From Breoghania sp037026715 (lineage in GTDB: Bacteria; Pseudomonadota; Alphaproteobacteria; Rhizobiales; Stappiaceae), in the NCBI RefSeq assembly GCF_037026715.1, contig NZ_JBANCG010000005.1:124001-188000 (forward strand): a DNA stretch of 64,000 bases, in the 5' to 3' direction. The notes under the pieces were generated by a model that did no database searches, was not told where the DNA came from, and worked only from the letters and a program-made list of their open reading frames with translations. Of the stretch, positions 16,446 to 25,321 are shown piece after piece; positions within the stretch are counted from its first letter, which is position 1, and every line of letters starts with the position of its first letter. The position numbers were made by a program, and so were the translations under genes.

Positions 16446-17815
16446 GCCTTGCCTCCCTTGAGCAGGATCTCGATACGCCGGTTGGAGGCGGCATAGGGAT
16501 CGTCCGGCACCTTGAGGTTGTGGTCGGCGTAGCCCTCGACCCGTTCCACCCGGGCGGGATCGAAGCCGCCGCGCATCAGCATGTAATAGGCAATGTGCGC
16601 CCGCGCCGTGGACAACCGCCAGTTGTCGTAGGTCTTGGAATGGAACGGCCGCGCATCGGTGTGGCCGCGGATGATGACGTCGCCCTTGGCACTCGCAAGC
16701 GTCTTGCCGATCTCCTTCATCAGCGCGATGAGTTCCGGCCGCGGCTCGGCCGAGCCGATGGCGAACATGCCAAAGTTCTTCGCATCGGTGAGACTGATCA
16801 ACAGCCCCTCGTCACTGTGAACCACGCTCACCCGGGCAGCGACGGGGCCGAGCGGACCGTCGGCGATCGCGGCGAGCTGGGCGCGCAGCCGGGTCTCGGT
16901 CTCGCCCATCCCGGTACGGTCCGAGGTCGTTGCCGCGTCGCCGCCTGTGGAGGCCGCGCGCGCCGCACCTGCTTCGCCCGCCTTGCCGACCGTGCCCGAG
17001 AGCGTATCCGCTCCGCCGGGGCCCGGCTTGCCGGCGACCGAGGCGTCCTTGGCCGCGACCGTGAAATTCGCATCGGGCACGGGCTTTGCGACCGGCGTCG
17101 GCGATGCGGCGGGCGGAACGTCGGTTCCGGCGACCGCCGACTTGCTGGTGGATGCGACATCGCGCTCGGTGTCCGCGCCCGAAGCAGCGGCATTGCGCAT
17201 CACCGTGCCGGCTTCGCCGCTTTCTCCCTGTGGCGTGAATTGCCAGTAGAGCGGATCGAAGGGATCGCGATAGGCATCGCCGCCCTTCGCGCCCTTTTCC
17301 GTCTTGATGCCGAAACCCGCCTTTTCAGGGGCGACACCCTCGGCGGCGACACCCGCCGGCACCGCGCTGGAGAGCTTCTCCAGAACGGCGTAAGGGTCTG
17401 AGAAAAGCGCTTCCTCCGAATAGGTCGCGGCGAACGTGCCGCCGGACGGCTTTTCTCCCGTTCCCTCGCCGTGCGAGGTCATTGAGGCGGCGGCGTCGAA
17501 TTCCTTGTCCGTGCCGGCATCGCCCCGGGGCTGATCCTTGCCGTCCTCGTTGGTCACGCCGGCCTTGTCAGGGTCGTTGAGCCCCCTGCGGTTGGGCGAG
17601 GTCGCGGCGAGATTGACCGGATTGAAATATTGCGCGACGCCCTTCTTGACGTTGTCGTCGGTCACGTTGATCAGCCACATGACCAGAAAGAACGCCATCA
17701 TCGCCGTCATGAAGTCGGCATAGGCGATCTTCCACACGCCACCCTTGGCGACTTCGGGAAAAAGCGGCGGCCGGCGCCGAACGATCACCAGCTCGGAAGG
17801 AGTGGTCTGCGTCAT
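16442..17815 (-). CDS. motB: Flagellar stator protein MotB
   Basis: MotB anchors the stator to peptidoglycan and provides the proton-binding residue. The 457-residue product has a single membrane helix with Asp34 in WKIAYADFMTAMMAFFLVMWLI, a long polar linker of about 250 residues, and a C-terminal OmpA-like domain (VIIRGHTDARPF ... NRRIEIL). The long linker is typical of Rhizobiales. Start choice: MTQTTPSEL at 17815 overlaps the fliH stop by four bases. The partner motA is not in the window. Confidence 0.95.
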   Translation of the reverse strand: MTQTTPSELVIVRRRPPLFPEVAKGGVWKIAYADFMTAMMAFFLVMWLINVTDDNVKKGVAQYFNPVNLAATSPNRRGLNDPDKAGVTNEDGKDQPRGDAGTDKEFDAAASMTSHGEGTGEKPSGGTFAATYSEEALFSDPYAVLEKLSSAVPAGVAAEGVAPEKAGFGIKTEKGAKGGDAYRDPFDPLYWQFTPQGESGEAGTVMRNAAASGADTERDVASTSKSAVAGTDVPPAASPTPVAKPVPDANFTVAAKDASVAGKPGPGGADTLSGTVGKAGEAGAARAASTGGDAATTSDRTGMGETETRLRAQLAAIADGPLGPVAARVSVVHSDEGLLISLTDAKNFGMFAIGSAEPRPELIALMKEIGKTLASAKGDVIIRGHTDARPFHSKTYDNWRLSTARAHIAYYMLMRGGFDPARVERVEGYADHNLKVPDDPYAASNRRIEILLKGGKA

Positions 17816-18447
17816 GCCCTGTCCTCGCGCGCGTCCTCCAGCCGGCGCAGCCATGCCCCCAGCTGGGTCTCGATCGTCGTGTCGTTGATGGAAACATAGA
17901 TCTCGATGCCGTCCACGGGCTCCAGGCGGATGCCGGCCCCGTCGTCACCCAGACAATCCCGCAGCCGTCGCAGCAGCCCTTCCGGTCCGCGCACGACGAG
18001 ACTGTTGCGGTCATGCGATCCGAGCAGGTCTTTCAGGTTTTCGGCAAACGCCTCCACCACGTGCGAGGTCGCGGCTTCCTCGAGGAACGGCGCAATCAGG
18101 TGGGAAACCGCATCCGTGACCCGCAGCTCCAGATCCTCCAGCCCCTTGACGATGGAGGAAGCGAGACGTTCGCCGAGCTCCTCCTCGAACCGGTTCCGGG
18201 CCTCATCTGCCTCGTCGCGCAGGCGCTGCTTTTCCGCAAGCAGCTTCTCCTGATAGTTGCGCGCGGCCTCTTCCCGTCCCGCCTCCTCGCCGCGTGCGTA
18301 TTCGGCGGCGAGCTTGCGGGCGAGCGTCTGTGGATCGAGGACCGCGCTGTCCGGTTCCACCGGCACCAGGTTCGCCGCATCGGAGCGCAGCTGCGCGAAG
18401 GCGGCGGCGGAAAGGTCCGGCAACCGCGCGGCAATGCTGTCGCTCAT
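17812..18447 (-). CDS. fliH: Flagellar export regulator FliH
   Basis: A 211-residue charged protein with a long central helix rich in Glu, Arg and Ala (about residues 50-95), consistent with FliH, the stator-like regulator of the FliI ATPase. The C-terminal part resembles the V-ATPase subunit E-type domain. Position directly after fliF with a four-base overlap supports the call. FliI itself is not in the window. Confidence 0.78.
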   Translation of the reverse strand: MSDSIAARLPDLSAAAFAQLRSDAANLVPVEPDSAVLDPQTLARKLAAEYARGEEAGREEAARNYQEKLLAEKQRLRDEADEARNRFEEELGERLASSIVKGLEDLELRVTDAVSHLIAPFLEEAATSHVVEAFAENLKDLLGSHDRNSLVVRGPEGLLRRLRDCLGDDGAGIRLEPVDGIEIYVSINDTTIETQLGAWLRRLEDAREDRA

Positions 18448-20096
18448 AGTGCCGTCTCCGTCTCATACATCCACTGCTTGAGGATCGCGGCGGCCTGGTT
18501 CTCGTCGAGGTCGAGCAGCGGCTCCAGCTTCTTCAGCGGCGACTGGTTGATCCTGCGGCTGAGATCCTGAATCAGCATCGTGTGGTCAGGCGGCGCCAGA
18601 CGCAGCCCCTCGCCTTCCGCCCCCTCGACCGCGGCCTGCCCTTCGGCGGGACCCGGCAGAGCATCGAATTCGGAAACCTCGGCAGTCGGCGCCTTGGGCG
18701 GCACGAGGGCCGCCAGAGCGGGCTTCAGACCGAACCAGACCAGCATGCCGGCGACGATCAGGATCGTCAGAGCGTTGATGACGTTCCCAGACTGGCGCAC
18801 CAGCAGCTCCACCAGCGACAACGGCGGCGTCGGTGCCAGATCGCGGCCATCCTCGATGAAGTCGACCATGGAGACCGTCACCGTGTCGCCGCGCGCCGCC
18901 TCCACACCCGCGGCAGAGGACACGATCTGCCGGATGTCGGCGAGCTTGGCGTCAAGCGCCTCCTCGGGTGCGTTCTCGCCGAGCGTCTGCATGATCCGCG
19001 CCTTGTCGACGAGGACCGCGATCGACAGACGGTCGACACGGTAGCCGTCGCGCGCCGTCTCGATGGTCTTGGACGAGATCTCGTAGTTGACCGTTTCCTC
19101 GCGGCGGTTGTTTTCCTCGTTGGAGCGGTCGCCGGCATTGGCGGTGACGTTCTCGTTCGGCAGGTTCTGTTCCACCGTCGTCGGCGGTTCGGAGCTGGCG
19201 TTCTGCGAGGTTTCCTCCTCGCGCACCGTGCGAATGGAGCGTTCGGTGCGCGAATCCGGATCGTAGATCACCTCATTGGTGTGCTTGCGGTCGGTGTTCA
19301 GCGCGGCGGCGACGCTCACCTGAAAATTGTCGAGGCCCAGATAAGGCGTCAGCGTCGTGCGGATGTTCTCCTGAATGCGCGCGTTCACCGCCTCTTCCAG
19401 CGAGGCCATCATGCCGGCGGAGGCATTTGCCGGGTCCTTGCCGGTGGCAAGCATCGTGCCGTGCGTATCGAGAACCGTGACCTTGTCGGCGCTCATGCCG
19501 GGCACGGCAGCGGCGACCAGATGCCGGATCGCTTCGGCCGTCTTCACCTCGTCGGCGGAATCGGTGCGGATCACGACCGAGGCCGAGGGCGGCTGCTGGT
19601 CGCGGCGGAACGACCCCTTTTCCGGCATCACGATATGAACGCGCGCCGCGCGTACTCCGCTCATGAGCTGAATCGTGCGGGCGATCTCGCCTTCGAGCGC
19701 CCGGACCCGGGTGACCTCCTGCATGAAGGAGGTGAGGCCCAGCGAGCCGATCTGGTCGAAGAGCTCGTAGCCGGCCTCCGCGCCGCGCGGCAGACCGCGT
19801 TCCGCCAGCAGCATGCGGGCGCGCGCCGTTGCCGAATGATTGACCAGGACGGCGGTGCCCTCGGCGTTGATGTCGTAGGGAATGCCGGCGTCCTGCAAGG
19901 CCGCGCCGATGCGGCTGACGTCCTCGCCCTCAAGCCCGGTGTAGAGCGTGACCATTTCCGGACGGCTCAGATAGTAGGCGCCGAAGCCCACGGTCGTCAT
20001 CGTCGCGAGCCCGATCAGCACCAGGGCTATGAGCCGTTTCGGTCCCAATTCCAGAAGATTGGACCAGAGCTTTTCAGCGTGTTCGCGACCTGGCAT
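18444..20096 (-). CDS. fliF: Flagellar MS-ring protein FliF
   Basis: FliF (550 residues) forms the inner-membrane MS ring. It has two membrane helices (about 21-43 and 440-460) and the periplasmic YscJ/FliF domain with MVTLYTGLEGEDVSRIGAAL and ALEGEIARTIQLMSGVRAARVHIVMPEK. The C-terminus (LSRRINQSPLKKLEPLLDLDENQAAAILKQWM) is the FliG-binding tail. It heads the unit that continues through fliH, motB, motC, fliK and the transglycosylase. Confidence 0.96.
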   Translation of the reverse strand: MPGREHAEKLWSNLLELGPKRLIALVLIGLATMTTVGFGAYYLSRPEMVTLYTGLEGEDVSRIGAALQDAGIPYDINAEGTAVLVNHSATARARMLLAERGLPRGAEAGYELFDQIGSLGLTSFMQEVTRVRALEGEIARTIQLMSGVRAARVHIVMPEKGSFRRDQQPPSASVVIRTDSADEVKTAEAIRHLVAAAVPGMSADKVTVLDTHGTMLATGKDPANASAGMMASLEEAVNARIQENIRTTLTPYLGLDNFQVSVAAALNTDRKHTNEVIYDPDSRTERSIRTVREEETSQNASSEPPTTVEQNLPNENVTANAGDRSNEENNRREETVNYEISSKTIETARDGYRVDRLSIAVLVDKARIMQTLGENAPEEALDAKLADIRQIVSSAAGVEAARGDTVTVSMVDFIEDGRDLAPTPPLSLVELLVRQSGNVINALTILIVAGMLVWFGLKPALAALVPPKAPTAEVSEFDALPGPAEGQAAVEGAEGEGLRLAPPDHTMLIQDLSRRINQSPLKKLEPLLDLDENQAAAILKQWMYETETAL

Positions 20097-20160
20097 CGAG
20101 CACCCCTGTCAACGGTCGGATTATTGGGTCGGATTATTGGTTGCCCCGACTATGCGGGCT

Positions 20161-20175
20161 CAAGCTTGCGCGGAC
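20161..20175 (-). promoter_or_regulatory. Flagellar upstream element before fliF
   Basis: The minus strand reads GTCCGCGCAAGCTTG, with the core CGCGCAAGCTTG intact and the first three bases changed. It lies 65 bp before the fliF start. Two direct ATTGGGTCGGATTATT-type repeats sit between it and fliF. Confidence 0.6.
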
Positions 20176-20210
20176 ATTGCGCGGCCGATCACCGGAGGCC
20201 TGCTTGAACG

Positions 20211-20241
20211 CAGAAAGGCCGCGCCCCATGGGGGCGCGGCC
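20211..20241 (-). terminator. Intrinsic terminator of the flagellin gene
   Basis: A perfect 11-bp GC stem (GGCCGCGCCCC and its complement, loop of 3) at 20217-20241 is followed on the minus strand by TTTCT. It lies 31 bp after the flagellin stop, which fits a strongly expressed monocistronic gene. Confidence 0.75.
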
Positions 20242-20271
20242 CGGTTTCGGCCGAAACGGCTCAGACTGTTC

Positions 20272-21180
20272 TTACTTGAACAGCGAGAGGATGTTCTGGC
20301 TGGAGGAGTTGGCGATCGACAGCGCCTGGATGCCGAGCTGCTGCTGGACCTGAAGGGCCTGCAGACGGGTCGACTCCTCGTTCATGTCGGCATCGACCAG
20401 CTGGCCGACACCACGATCGAGGGCATCCGTCAGCGAGGACACGAAGTCCCGCTGCATCTCGACACGGCTCTTGGCGGCGCCGAGCGCGGTGGCCGCGTCG
20501 GTGATTTCCGCAAGAGCGTCATCGACGTCCGTGACCATGCCCTGCAGGGTCGTCAGGTCGGCGGCCGAGTCGGTCAGGGCCGAGATGTCGATGGTGGCGA
20601 CGGCGTTACCGTTGGCCTGGGCCTTGTCGAGGATGCCGGACTGGTCCGCATCGTCGTAAAGCTCGGTCTCGGTGATATCGACCTTGATCTTCTCGATCGT
20701 GATCACGCCGCTGTTGCGGCTGAACGAGGCGACAACTTCCTTCGTGGCATTGTAGGACGCGTCACTGGAGTCGACCGACAGCCAGTTCTCGTTGTTGAAG
20801 ACCGCGGAGTCGGCGATCGAGCGCAGGTTGTCCTGCAGAGCGCCGATTTCCTTCTGGATCTTCGCACGATCAACGCCCGGCTCGCTCGCCGCAACCAGCT
20901 TCGACTTGATCTGGTCGACGATATCGACCGTGCTCTCCATGGCCGTGTACATGGTATCCATCGTCGCGGCACCGAGGCCGAGAGCGTCTTCAACCGCGGA
21001 CAGGGCCAGATTGTCGGAGCGCATGGTCGTCGCGATGGACCAGTAGGCCGCATTGTCTTCCGCAGTCGCCACCCGGTAACCGGTGGAGATGCGGTTCTGA
21101 ACTTCCTCCAGCGACTTGTTGGTGGAGCTCAGGGTCTGCAACGCGGTCATTGCCGCGGCATTGGTCATCAAGCTAGCCAT
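20272..21180 (-). CDS. Flagellin
   Basis: A 302-residue flagellin, the filament subunit. Both conserved ends are present: ALQTLSSTNKSLEEVQNRISTGYRVATAEDNAAYWSIATTM at the N-terminus and EESTRLQALQVQQQLGIQALSIANSSSQNILSLF at the C-terminus. The variable centre is short, as in rhizobial flagellins. It stands alone between fliP and fliF with its own terminator. Only one flagellin gene is visible here; others may lie elsewhere, so I give no numbered symbol. Confidence 0.95.
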   Translation of the reverse strand: MASLMTNAAAMTALQTLSSTNKSLEEVQNRISTGYRVATAEDNAAYWSIATTMRSDNLALSAVEDALGLGAATMDTMYTAMESTVDIVDQIKSKLVAASEPGVDRAKIQKEIGALQDNLRSIADSAVFNNENWLSVDSSDASYNATKEVVASFSRNSGVITIEKIKVDITETELYDDADQSGILDKAQANGNAVATIDISALTDSAADLTTLQGMVTDVDDALAEITDAATALGAAKSRVEMQRDFVSSLTDALDRGVGQLVDADMNEESTRLQALQVQQQLGIQALSIANSSSQNILSLFK

Positions 21181-21314
21181 TTCATGTCCCTTTCAAAGAA
21201 AAGATTGGATGGGACATACCGGGTTCGCACCGGTACGGCAGGGCGGCGTCATGCCTTCGGTCCTGTTGCTGGGTTGCGGATCCAACCTGCCGTGCCTTGG
21301 AGACTGACACGCAC

Positions 21315-21340
21315 GCCTTGCGCGAACCTTGCGCAAGGTG
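21315..21340 (-). promoter_or_regulatory. Tandem variant of the flagellar element upstream of flagellin
   Basis: The minus strand carries the palindrome CCTTGCGCAAGG directly followed by TTCGCGCAAGGCG, so GCGCAAGG occurs twice within 26 bp. This is a degenerate double copy of the element before the other units. It is 135 bp or more before the flagellin start and 9 bp past the fliP stop. Confidence 0.45.
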
Positions 21341-21348
21341 ACAACGCG

Positions 21349-22092
21349 TCAGAAAAACGAACGTACCAGATTCCCGACCAGAAGATTCCAGCCGTCGATC
21401 AGGATGAAGAAGAGCGCCTTGAACGGCAGCGAAATGACGGTCGGCGGCAGCATCATCATGCCCATCGACATGGTGATGGTCGCGACGATCATGTCGATCA
21501 CCAGAAACGGCAGAACGATCAGGAAGCCGATCTCGAAGCCGCGCCTGAGTTCGGAAATCATGAAGGCCGGAATGAGCACGCGCAGTTCGACCTGCTGAGG
21601 GCTCGCCGCCGGCGCCTTTGTCACGCGGTTGGCGGCCAGATCGTCGAAGAGCACCAGATCCCGCTCGCGCACCTGGGAGAGCATGAAGTCGCGAAAGGGA
21701 TCCGTGATCTTCGTATAGGCCTCCTGCTCTGTGATCCTGTTTTCCATCAGGGGCTGGATTCCGTCCTGCCAGGCTTTGTCGAAGGTCGGCGCCATGACGT
21801 AGAATGTCATGAAAAGCGCCAGCGAGATCAGGATCAGGTTCGCCGGCGTGGTCTGGAGCCCGAGCCCCGAGCGCAGGAACGACAGCGCCACCGCAAAGCG
21901 GGTGAAGCTCGTCACCATGATCAATATGCCCGGCGCGACGGAAAGCACCGTCAGCAGGGCGACGATCTGGACGATCCGCCCCGCCGCGCTGCCGTCGCCT
22001 TCGGGGATGAGGCTGGAGAGGTCGGGAACCTGCGCGGCGGCTGCCGTCGCGGTGAGCGCCACAATCATTGTGGCGAGAGCCAGTCGCTTCAT
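21349..22092 (-). CDS. fliP: Flagellar export gate protein FliP
   Basis: FliP (247 residues) is a core export-gate membrane protein. It has a cleavable signal peptide (about 1-21) and four membrane segments. Family signatures include MTSFTRFAVALSFLRSGLGLQTTPANLILISLALFMTFYVM and the C-terminal IDMIVATITMSMGMMMLPPTVISLPFKALFFILIDGWNLL. The ATG overlaps the fliL stop by four bases. Confidence 0.96.
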   Translation of the reverse strand: MKRLALATMIVALTATAAAAQVPDLSSLIPEGDGSAAGRIVQIVALLTVLSVAPGILIMVTSFTRFAVALSFLRSGLGLQTTPANLILISLALFMTFYVMAPTFDKAWQDGIQPLMENRITEQEAYTKITDPFRDFMLSQVRERDLVLFDDLAANRVTKAPAASPQQVELRVLIPAFMISELRRGFEIGFLIVLPFLVIDMIVATITMSMGMMMLPPTVISLPFKALFFILIDGWNLLVGNLVRSFF

Positions 22093-22595
22093 TGGACTAC
22101 CAGAGATTCAAGAATGAGTTCGCGCACCTGACCTTCGGACCGGATCTTCGCCCGTTCATTGAGGTCTTCGCGCAGGTGTTGAAGTCCGCCGGCGCCTTCG
22201 ATCTGCGACAGCGTGAGGGTCCTGAGATAGGCCAGGATGTCCTGCTCGATGCGCGAGACCAGAAGGCTCGCCTCCTCCACCGCCTCGTCCTTCAGGATCA
22301 CCGAGGCCTGAAGGCGGATCCAGGTGTCGCGCGGGGCGGCGAGGTTCGTCACCATCGGCATCAAGGTGCGCAGCTGGGCATTGGAGGAATAGATCGGCGC
22401 GAAGCTCGTGCGGCGGGCGGCCTCTGAGGCGTCGCGGGCGATGGAGTCGCGCACCGTCTCCACCATCTGCATTCCGATCAGGCCGCCGGCGCCGGCGGCG
22501 AGCGCCGTCAGCAGCACGAAGCCCAGGAATTTCGCCGCGCGGCCGCCTTCGTCCTCGACGGCCACCCGGACCGGTTCTCTGTAGGTGTCGGACAT
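22089..22595 (-). CDS. fliL: Flagellar basal-body protein FliL
   Basis: A 168-residue single-pass protein, membrane helix at about residues 24-46, with the periplasmic FliL domain ending in ILAYLRTLTLSQIEGAGGLQHLREDLNERAKIRSEGQVRELILESLVVQ. FliL rings the stator and aids its function. It lies between flgH and fliP, the usual rhizobial order. Confidence 0.92.
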   Translation of the reverse strand: MSDTYREPVRVAVEDEGGRAAKFLGFVLLTALAAGAGGLIGMQMVETVRDSIARDASEAARRTSFAPIYSSNAQLRTLMPMVTNLAAPRDTWIRLQASVILKDEAVEEASLLVSRIEQDILAYLRTLTLSQIEGAGGLQHLREDLNERAKIRSEGQVRELILESLVVQ

Positions 22596-22608
22596 GGGAA
22601 GCGGGTTC

Positions 22609-23328
22609 CTAGAACGGATTGACGATATCGAAGAACTGCTGGCCCCAGCCGGGCTGCTGGACCTCGCTGATACGGCCGCGTCCGCCGTAGGAAATCCGGG
22701 CTTCGGCGATCTTGTCGTATTCGATGGTGTTGTCGCCTGCGATGTCGCGCGGCCGCACGATGCCGGCCACGTTCAAAAGCCGCATCTCGTAGTTGACGCG
22801 CACCTCCTGCGAGCCGGAAATCAGCAGGTTGCCGTTGGGAAGCCGCTCGGTCACCACGGCGGCAACCTTGAGCTCGATCTCCTCCGAGCGGTCGATCGTG
22901 CCCTGGCCGCGCGAGGAGGAGCCGCTGGTGGTGCCGCCCTCGACATCGCCGGAACCGGCATCGCTGGTGGTGTTGTAGGAGCCGCCGAATGTGACACTCG
23001 TCGTTGAGTTCTTCGCCCGGTCGGAACTGTTGTCGAGCTCGGCCTTGTCGTCGATGGCGATCTTGACGGTCAGCACGTCGCCGACTTTCCGGGCGCGCGG
23101 ATCGCGGAAGAAGTCGTTGCGATCGGCGACCCAGAGCGAGTTGTAGTCCTTGCGCGTCAGCGGCGCGAAGGTCTCCGTCGGGATCGCGGTACGAACGGGC
23201 CTCAGCCCCTCGCCCACCGCCGACATGCGCGGCTCGCGCCCGAGATCCTGCAACTGGCCGGCACAGCCTCCCAGAAGCAGTGTGGCGAGAAGCAGCGGGG
23301 CGCAGGAAACGGAATGGGCGCGCATCAC
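22609..23328 (-). CDS. flgH: Flagellar L-ring lipoprotein FlgH
   Basis: FlgH (239 residues) forms the outer-membrane L ring. The lipobox LLLGGC places the lipidated cysteine at residue 22. The domain is recognisable from SLWVADRNDFFRDPRARKVGDVLTVKI and LPNGNLLISGSQEVRVNYEMRLLNVAGIVRPRDI. A Ser/Gly/Thr-rich loop lies in the middle. It overlaps motE by four bases. Confidence 0.95.
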   Translation of the reverse strand: MMRAHSVSCAPLLLATLLLGGCAGQLQDLGREPRMSAVGEGLRPVRTAIPTETFAPLTRKDYNSLWVADRNDFFRDPRARKVGDVLTVKIAIDDKAELDNSSDRAKNSTTSVTFGGSYNTTSDAGSGDVEGGTTSGSSSRGQGTIDRSEEIELKVAAVVTERLPNGNLLISGSQEVRVNYEMRLLNVAGIVRPRDIAGDNTIEYDKIAEARISYGGRGRISEVQQPGWGQQFFDIVNPF

Positions 23329-23885
23329 GAGCCCTCGCCCAGGCGGGCGTTTGTAAGGCTCGCCATGGCCTGAGCCAGCTGCGCGGCGCGCGCCGGCTCC
23401 ATCTCGTTGAGGATGGCGCTGGCATCGCGCGGCTTCAGCCGCGACAGCACAGCGATCGCGATGTCCTGATCGAGCGTCGCAAGCTGTTCAGCGGCCGCGT
23501 CAGGGCGCATCTTGCCGTAGATCGAGACCACGTGGTCCTCCACGGCGGCGAGGATCTTGTTGCGCTTTTCGACCCATTCCTGGAACTGCGCGCGCTTGGT
23601 CTCCAGCGCCGCGATCTGCTGTTTCAGGGAATCCTGCAGGGCCAGAAGCTTCCAGGTCTGCCAGGCGATCCGGGCTTCGGCGGTCGCATCTGCGGTATTG
23701 CGGCAATAGGCGGCCACGTCACTCTCCTGCGTTTGGGCCTGCGTTTGGGCCTGCGTATGGGCTTGTGTGTCGGTGCCGGGCGGCGGAGGTGCCGGCTCCT
23801 CGGCTCCGGCGGCTTTGACCGCAACCAGCGCGGCCATCAGCGCGGGGAGGATCAGCCCCGTTCGGATCGCGGAAATGAAAGTCAT
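23325..23885 (-). CDS. motE: Periplasmic motility chaperone MotE
   Basis: MotE is the periplasmic protein that in Sinorhizobium helps MotC fold. The 186-residue product has a signal peptide (about 1-28), a central coiled coil (residues 80-115), and an MgtE-N-like helical domain (AAAEQLATLDQDIAIAVLSRLKPRDASAILNEMEP). A Thr-Gln repeat, AHTQAQTQAQTQ, at about residues 42-53 comes from short tandem DNA repeats and could vary between strains. It starts the unit motE-flgH-fliL-fliP. Confidence 0.85.
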   Translation of the reverse strand: MTFISAIRTGLILPALMAALVAVKAAGAEEPAPPPPGTDTQAHTQAQTQAQTQESDVAAYCRNTADATAEARIAWQTWKLLALQDSLKQQIAALETKRAQFQEWVEKRNKILAAVEDHVVSIYGKMRPDAAAEQLATLDQDIAIAVLSRLKPRDASAILNEMEPARAAQLAQAMASLTNARLGEGS

Positions 23886-23980
23886 CGACGCACCGTCTCT
23901 CCGTTCGCTTCAGCACCCGGCGACGGTTCTCCCGACGCCGCACCGCCCGCATTGCAGCGGACAGGCAAAGCATGGAGGGT

Positions 23981-23995
23981 CAGGCTTGCGCGAGG
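23981..23995 (-). promoter_or_regulatory. Flagellar upstream element before motE
   Basis: The minus strand reads CCTCGCGCAAGCCTG, one base from the consensus, 96 bp before the motE start. This is the longest spacing among the good copies. Confidence 0.6.
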
Positions 23996-24082
23996 CTGTG
24001 GTGGGTGAGTTGGGGGAAAAAGGAACGCATCGCCCTGTGGCGGCCGCCCTGCCGGAGCCGTCGTATGCGCCGGCCCCTCAAC

Positions 24083-24112
24083 CGTCATTGCCCGGCGCAG
24101 TCCGGGCAATCC
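24083..24112 (+). repeat. REP-like family 2 element, left arm
   Basis: CGTCATTGCCCGGCGCAG to CCGGGCAATCC is an imperfect palindrome. Its inverted partner at 24145-24174 lies 32 bp away. Confidence 0.75.
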
Positions 24113-24144
24113 GTTGCGGGTTCCGACTTCACCGCTCACGGTTT

Positions 24145-24174
24145 GGATCACCCGGACTTCGCCGGGTGATGACG
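24145..24174 (-). repeat. REP-like family 2 element, right arm
   Basis: GGATCACCCGGACTTCG to GGGTGATGACG, inverted relative to 24083-24112, with A/G exchanges that keep each stem paired. It is 43 bp beyond the flgI stop, so the pair may protect or end the flgB-flgI transcript. Confidence 0.75.
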
Positions 24175-24217
24175 ACCGATGGATTGGCCGGCGCGGAAAC
24201 GAAAGGCCGACCCGCGG

Positions 24218-25321
24218 CTACTGGATCACCAGTTCCGCCTGCAGCGCGCCGGCAGTCTTGATCGCCTGGAGGATCGCGATGATCCCCGTGGGCTTCAGGC
24301 CGATGCGATTAAGCCCGCGCACCAGCGTCTGCAGGTCGGAGCCGCCGACGATCGCCATCCGCCCGCCTTCCTCGTTGGCGTCGATGAAGGTGCGCGGCAC
24401 CACTTCCGTCTGCCCGCGTCTTGCGAAGGGAGCCGGCTGGGAGACCTGCGGCGTTTCCACCACGCGCACGGAGAGATTTCCGTGGGTGACGGCCACCGTC
24501 GAGATCTGCACGTTTCGGCCGATGACGACCGTGCCGGTGCGTTCATCGATGACGAGGCGGGCCGGCTGGTCCGGCTGGACCAGCAGTCCCTCGATCTCGG
24601 CAATGAAGCGGGTCATGCCGATCCGCTTCGGCATGCGCAGGACGACGGAGCGATAGTCGCGCTCGCGCGCCACCCGCACGCCGTAGCGGTCGCGGGTATA
24701 GGTGTTGATGGCATCCGCGACCCGCACCGCCGTGCGGAAATCCGGGTTGTTAAGCTCCAGCACCAGCGCCGGAATATCGGCGAAACGGTCGCCGATCTCG
24801 CGCTCGATCAGCGCACCATTGGGAATGCGCCCTGCGGTCGGAGTTCCGTCCGCGAGGCTTTCCGCATCGCCGGCGGCGGAAAAGCCGGAGACCGCAAGCG
24901 GGCCTTGCGCCAGCGCATAGACCGAGCCGTCGGCCGCCATCAGCGGGGTGGCGATCAGCGTGCCGCCCTTCAGCGACGTCGCATCTCCGAGCGAGGAGAC
25001 CGAGACGTCCACCCGACCGCCCTTGCCGATGAAGGCCGGCAGCTCGGCGGTGACGACCACGGCGGCGACGTTGCGGGTCCGGAGCCTGGCGTTGCGCACG
25101 TTGACGCCCATGCTGTCGAGCATCGATTGCAGCGATTGCTCGGTGAACGGTGCGTTGCGCATGCTGTCGCCGGAGCCGTTGAGCCCGATGACAAGGCCGT
25201 AGCCGACGAGCTGGTTCTCGCGGACGCCCTGCAGGCTGGCGATATCCTTGATCCGCGCCATGGAATGGGCGGGGCCGGCAGCCATCAGGCCGACAAGCAG
25301 GCAAAGCAGAAGGCGCATCAC
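24218..25321 (-). CDS. flgI: Flagellar P-ring protein FlgI
   Basis: FlgI (367 residues) forms the periplasmic P ring. A signal peptide (about 1-20) precedes the family start RIKDIASLQGVRENQLVGYGLVIGLNGSGDSMRNAPFTEQSLQSMLD. The domain continues to the C-terminus (VRGLNRIGLKPTGIIAILQAIKTAGALQAELVIQ). The ATG overlaps the flgA stop by four bases. Confidence 0.97.
   Translation of the reverse strand: MMRLLLCLLVGLMAAGPAHSMARIKDIASLQGVRENQLVGYGLVIGLNGSGDSMRNAPFTEQSLQSMLDSMGVNVRNARLRTRNVAAVVVTAELPAFIGKGGRVDVSVSSLGDATSLKGGTLIATPLMAADGSVYALAQGPLAVSGFSAAGDAESLADGTPTAGRIPNGALIEREIGDRFADIPALVLELNNPDFRTAVRVADAINTYTRDRYGVRVARERDYRSVVLRMPKRIGMTRFIAEIEGLLVQPDQPARLVIDERTGTVVIGRNVQISTVAVTHGNLSVRVVETPQVSQPAPFARRGQTEVVPRTFIDANEEGGRMAIVGGSDLQTLVRGLNRIGLKPTGIIAILQAIKTAGALQAELVIQ

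Larger units (their letters stand above)
23886..24217. other. flgI-motE spacer with control element and REP pair
   Basis: This 332-bp gap holds the flagellar element at 23981-23995 (serving motE) and an inverted pair of family 2 repeats at 24083-24174 (just past the flgI stop). I see no gene in it. Confidence 0.7.

Noticed and set aside
18582..20207. Long + strand open frame opposite fliF
   Set aside because: It is an antisense shadow. FliF on the minus strand is certain from length, membrane helices and operon overlaps.
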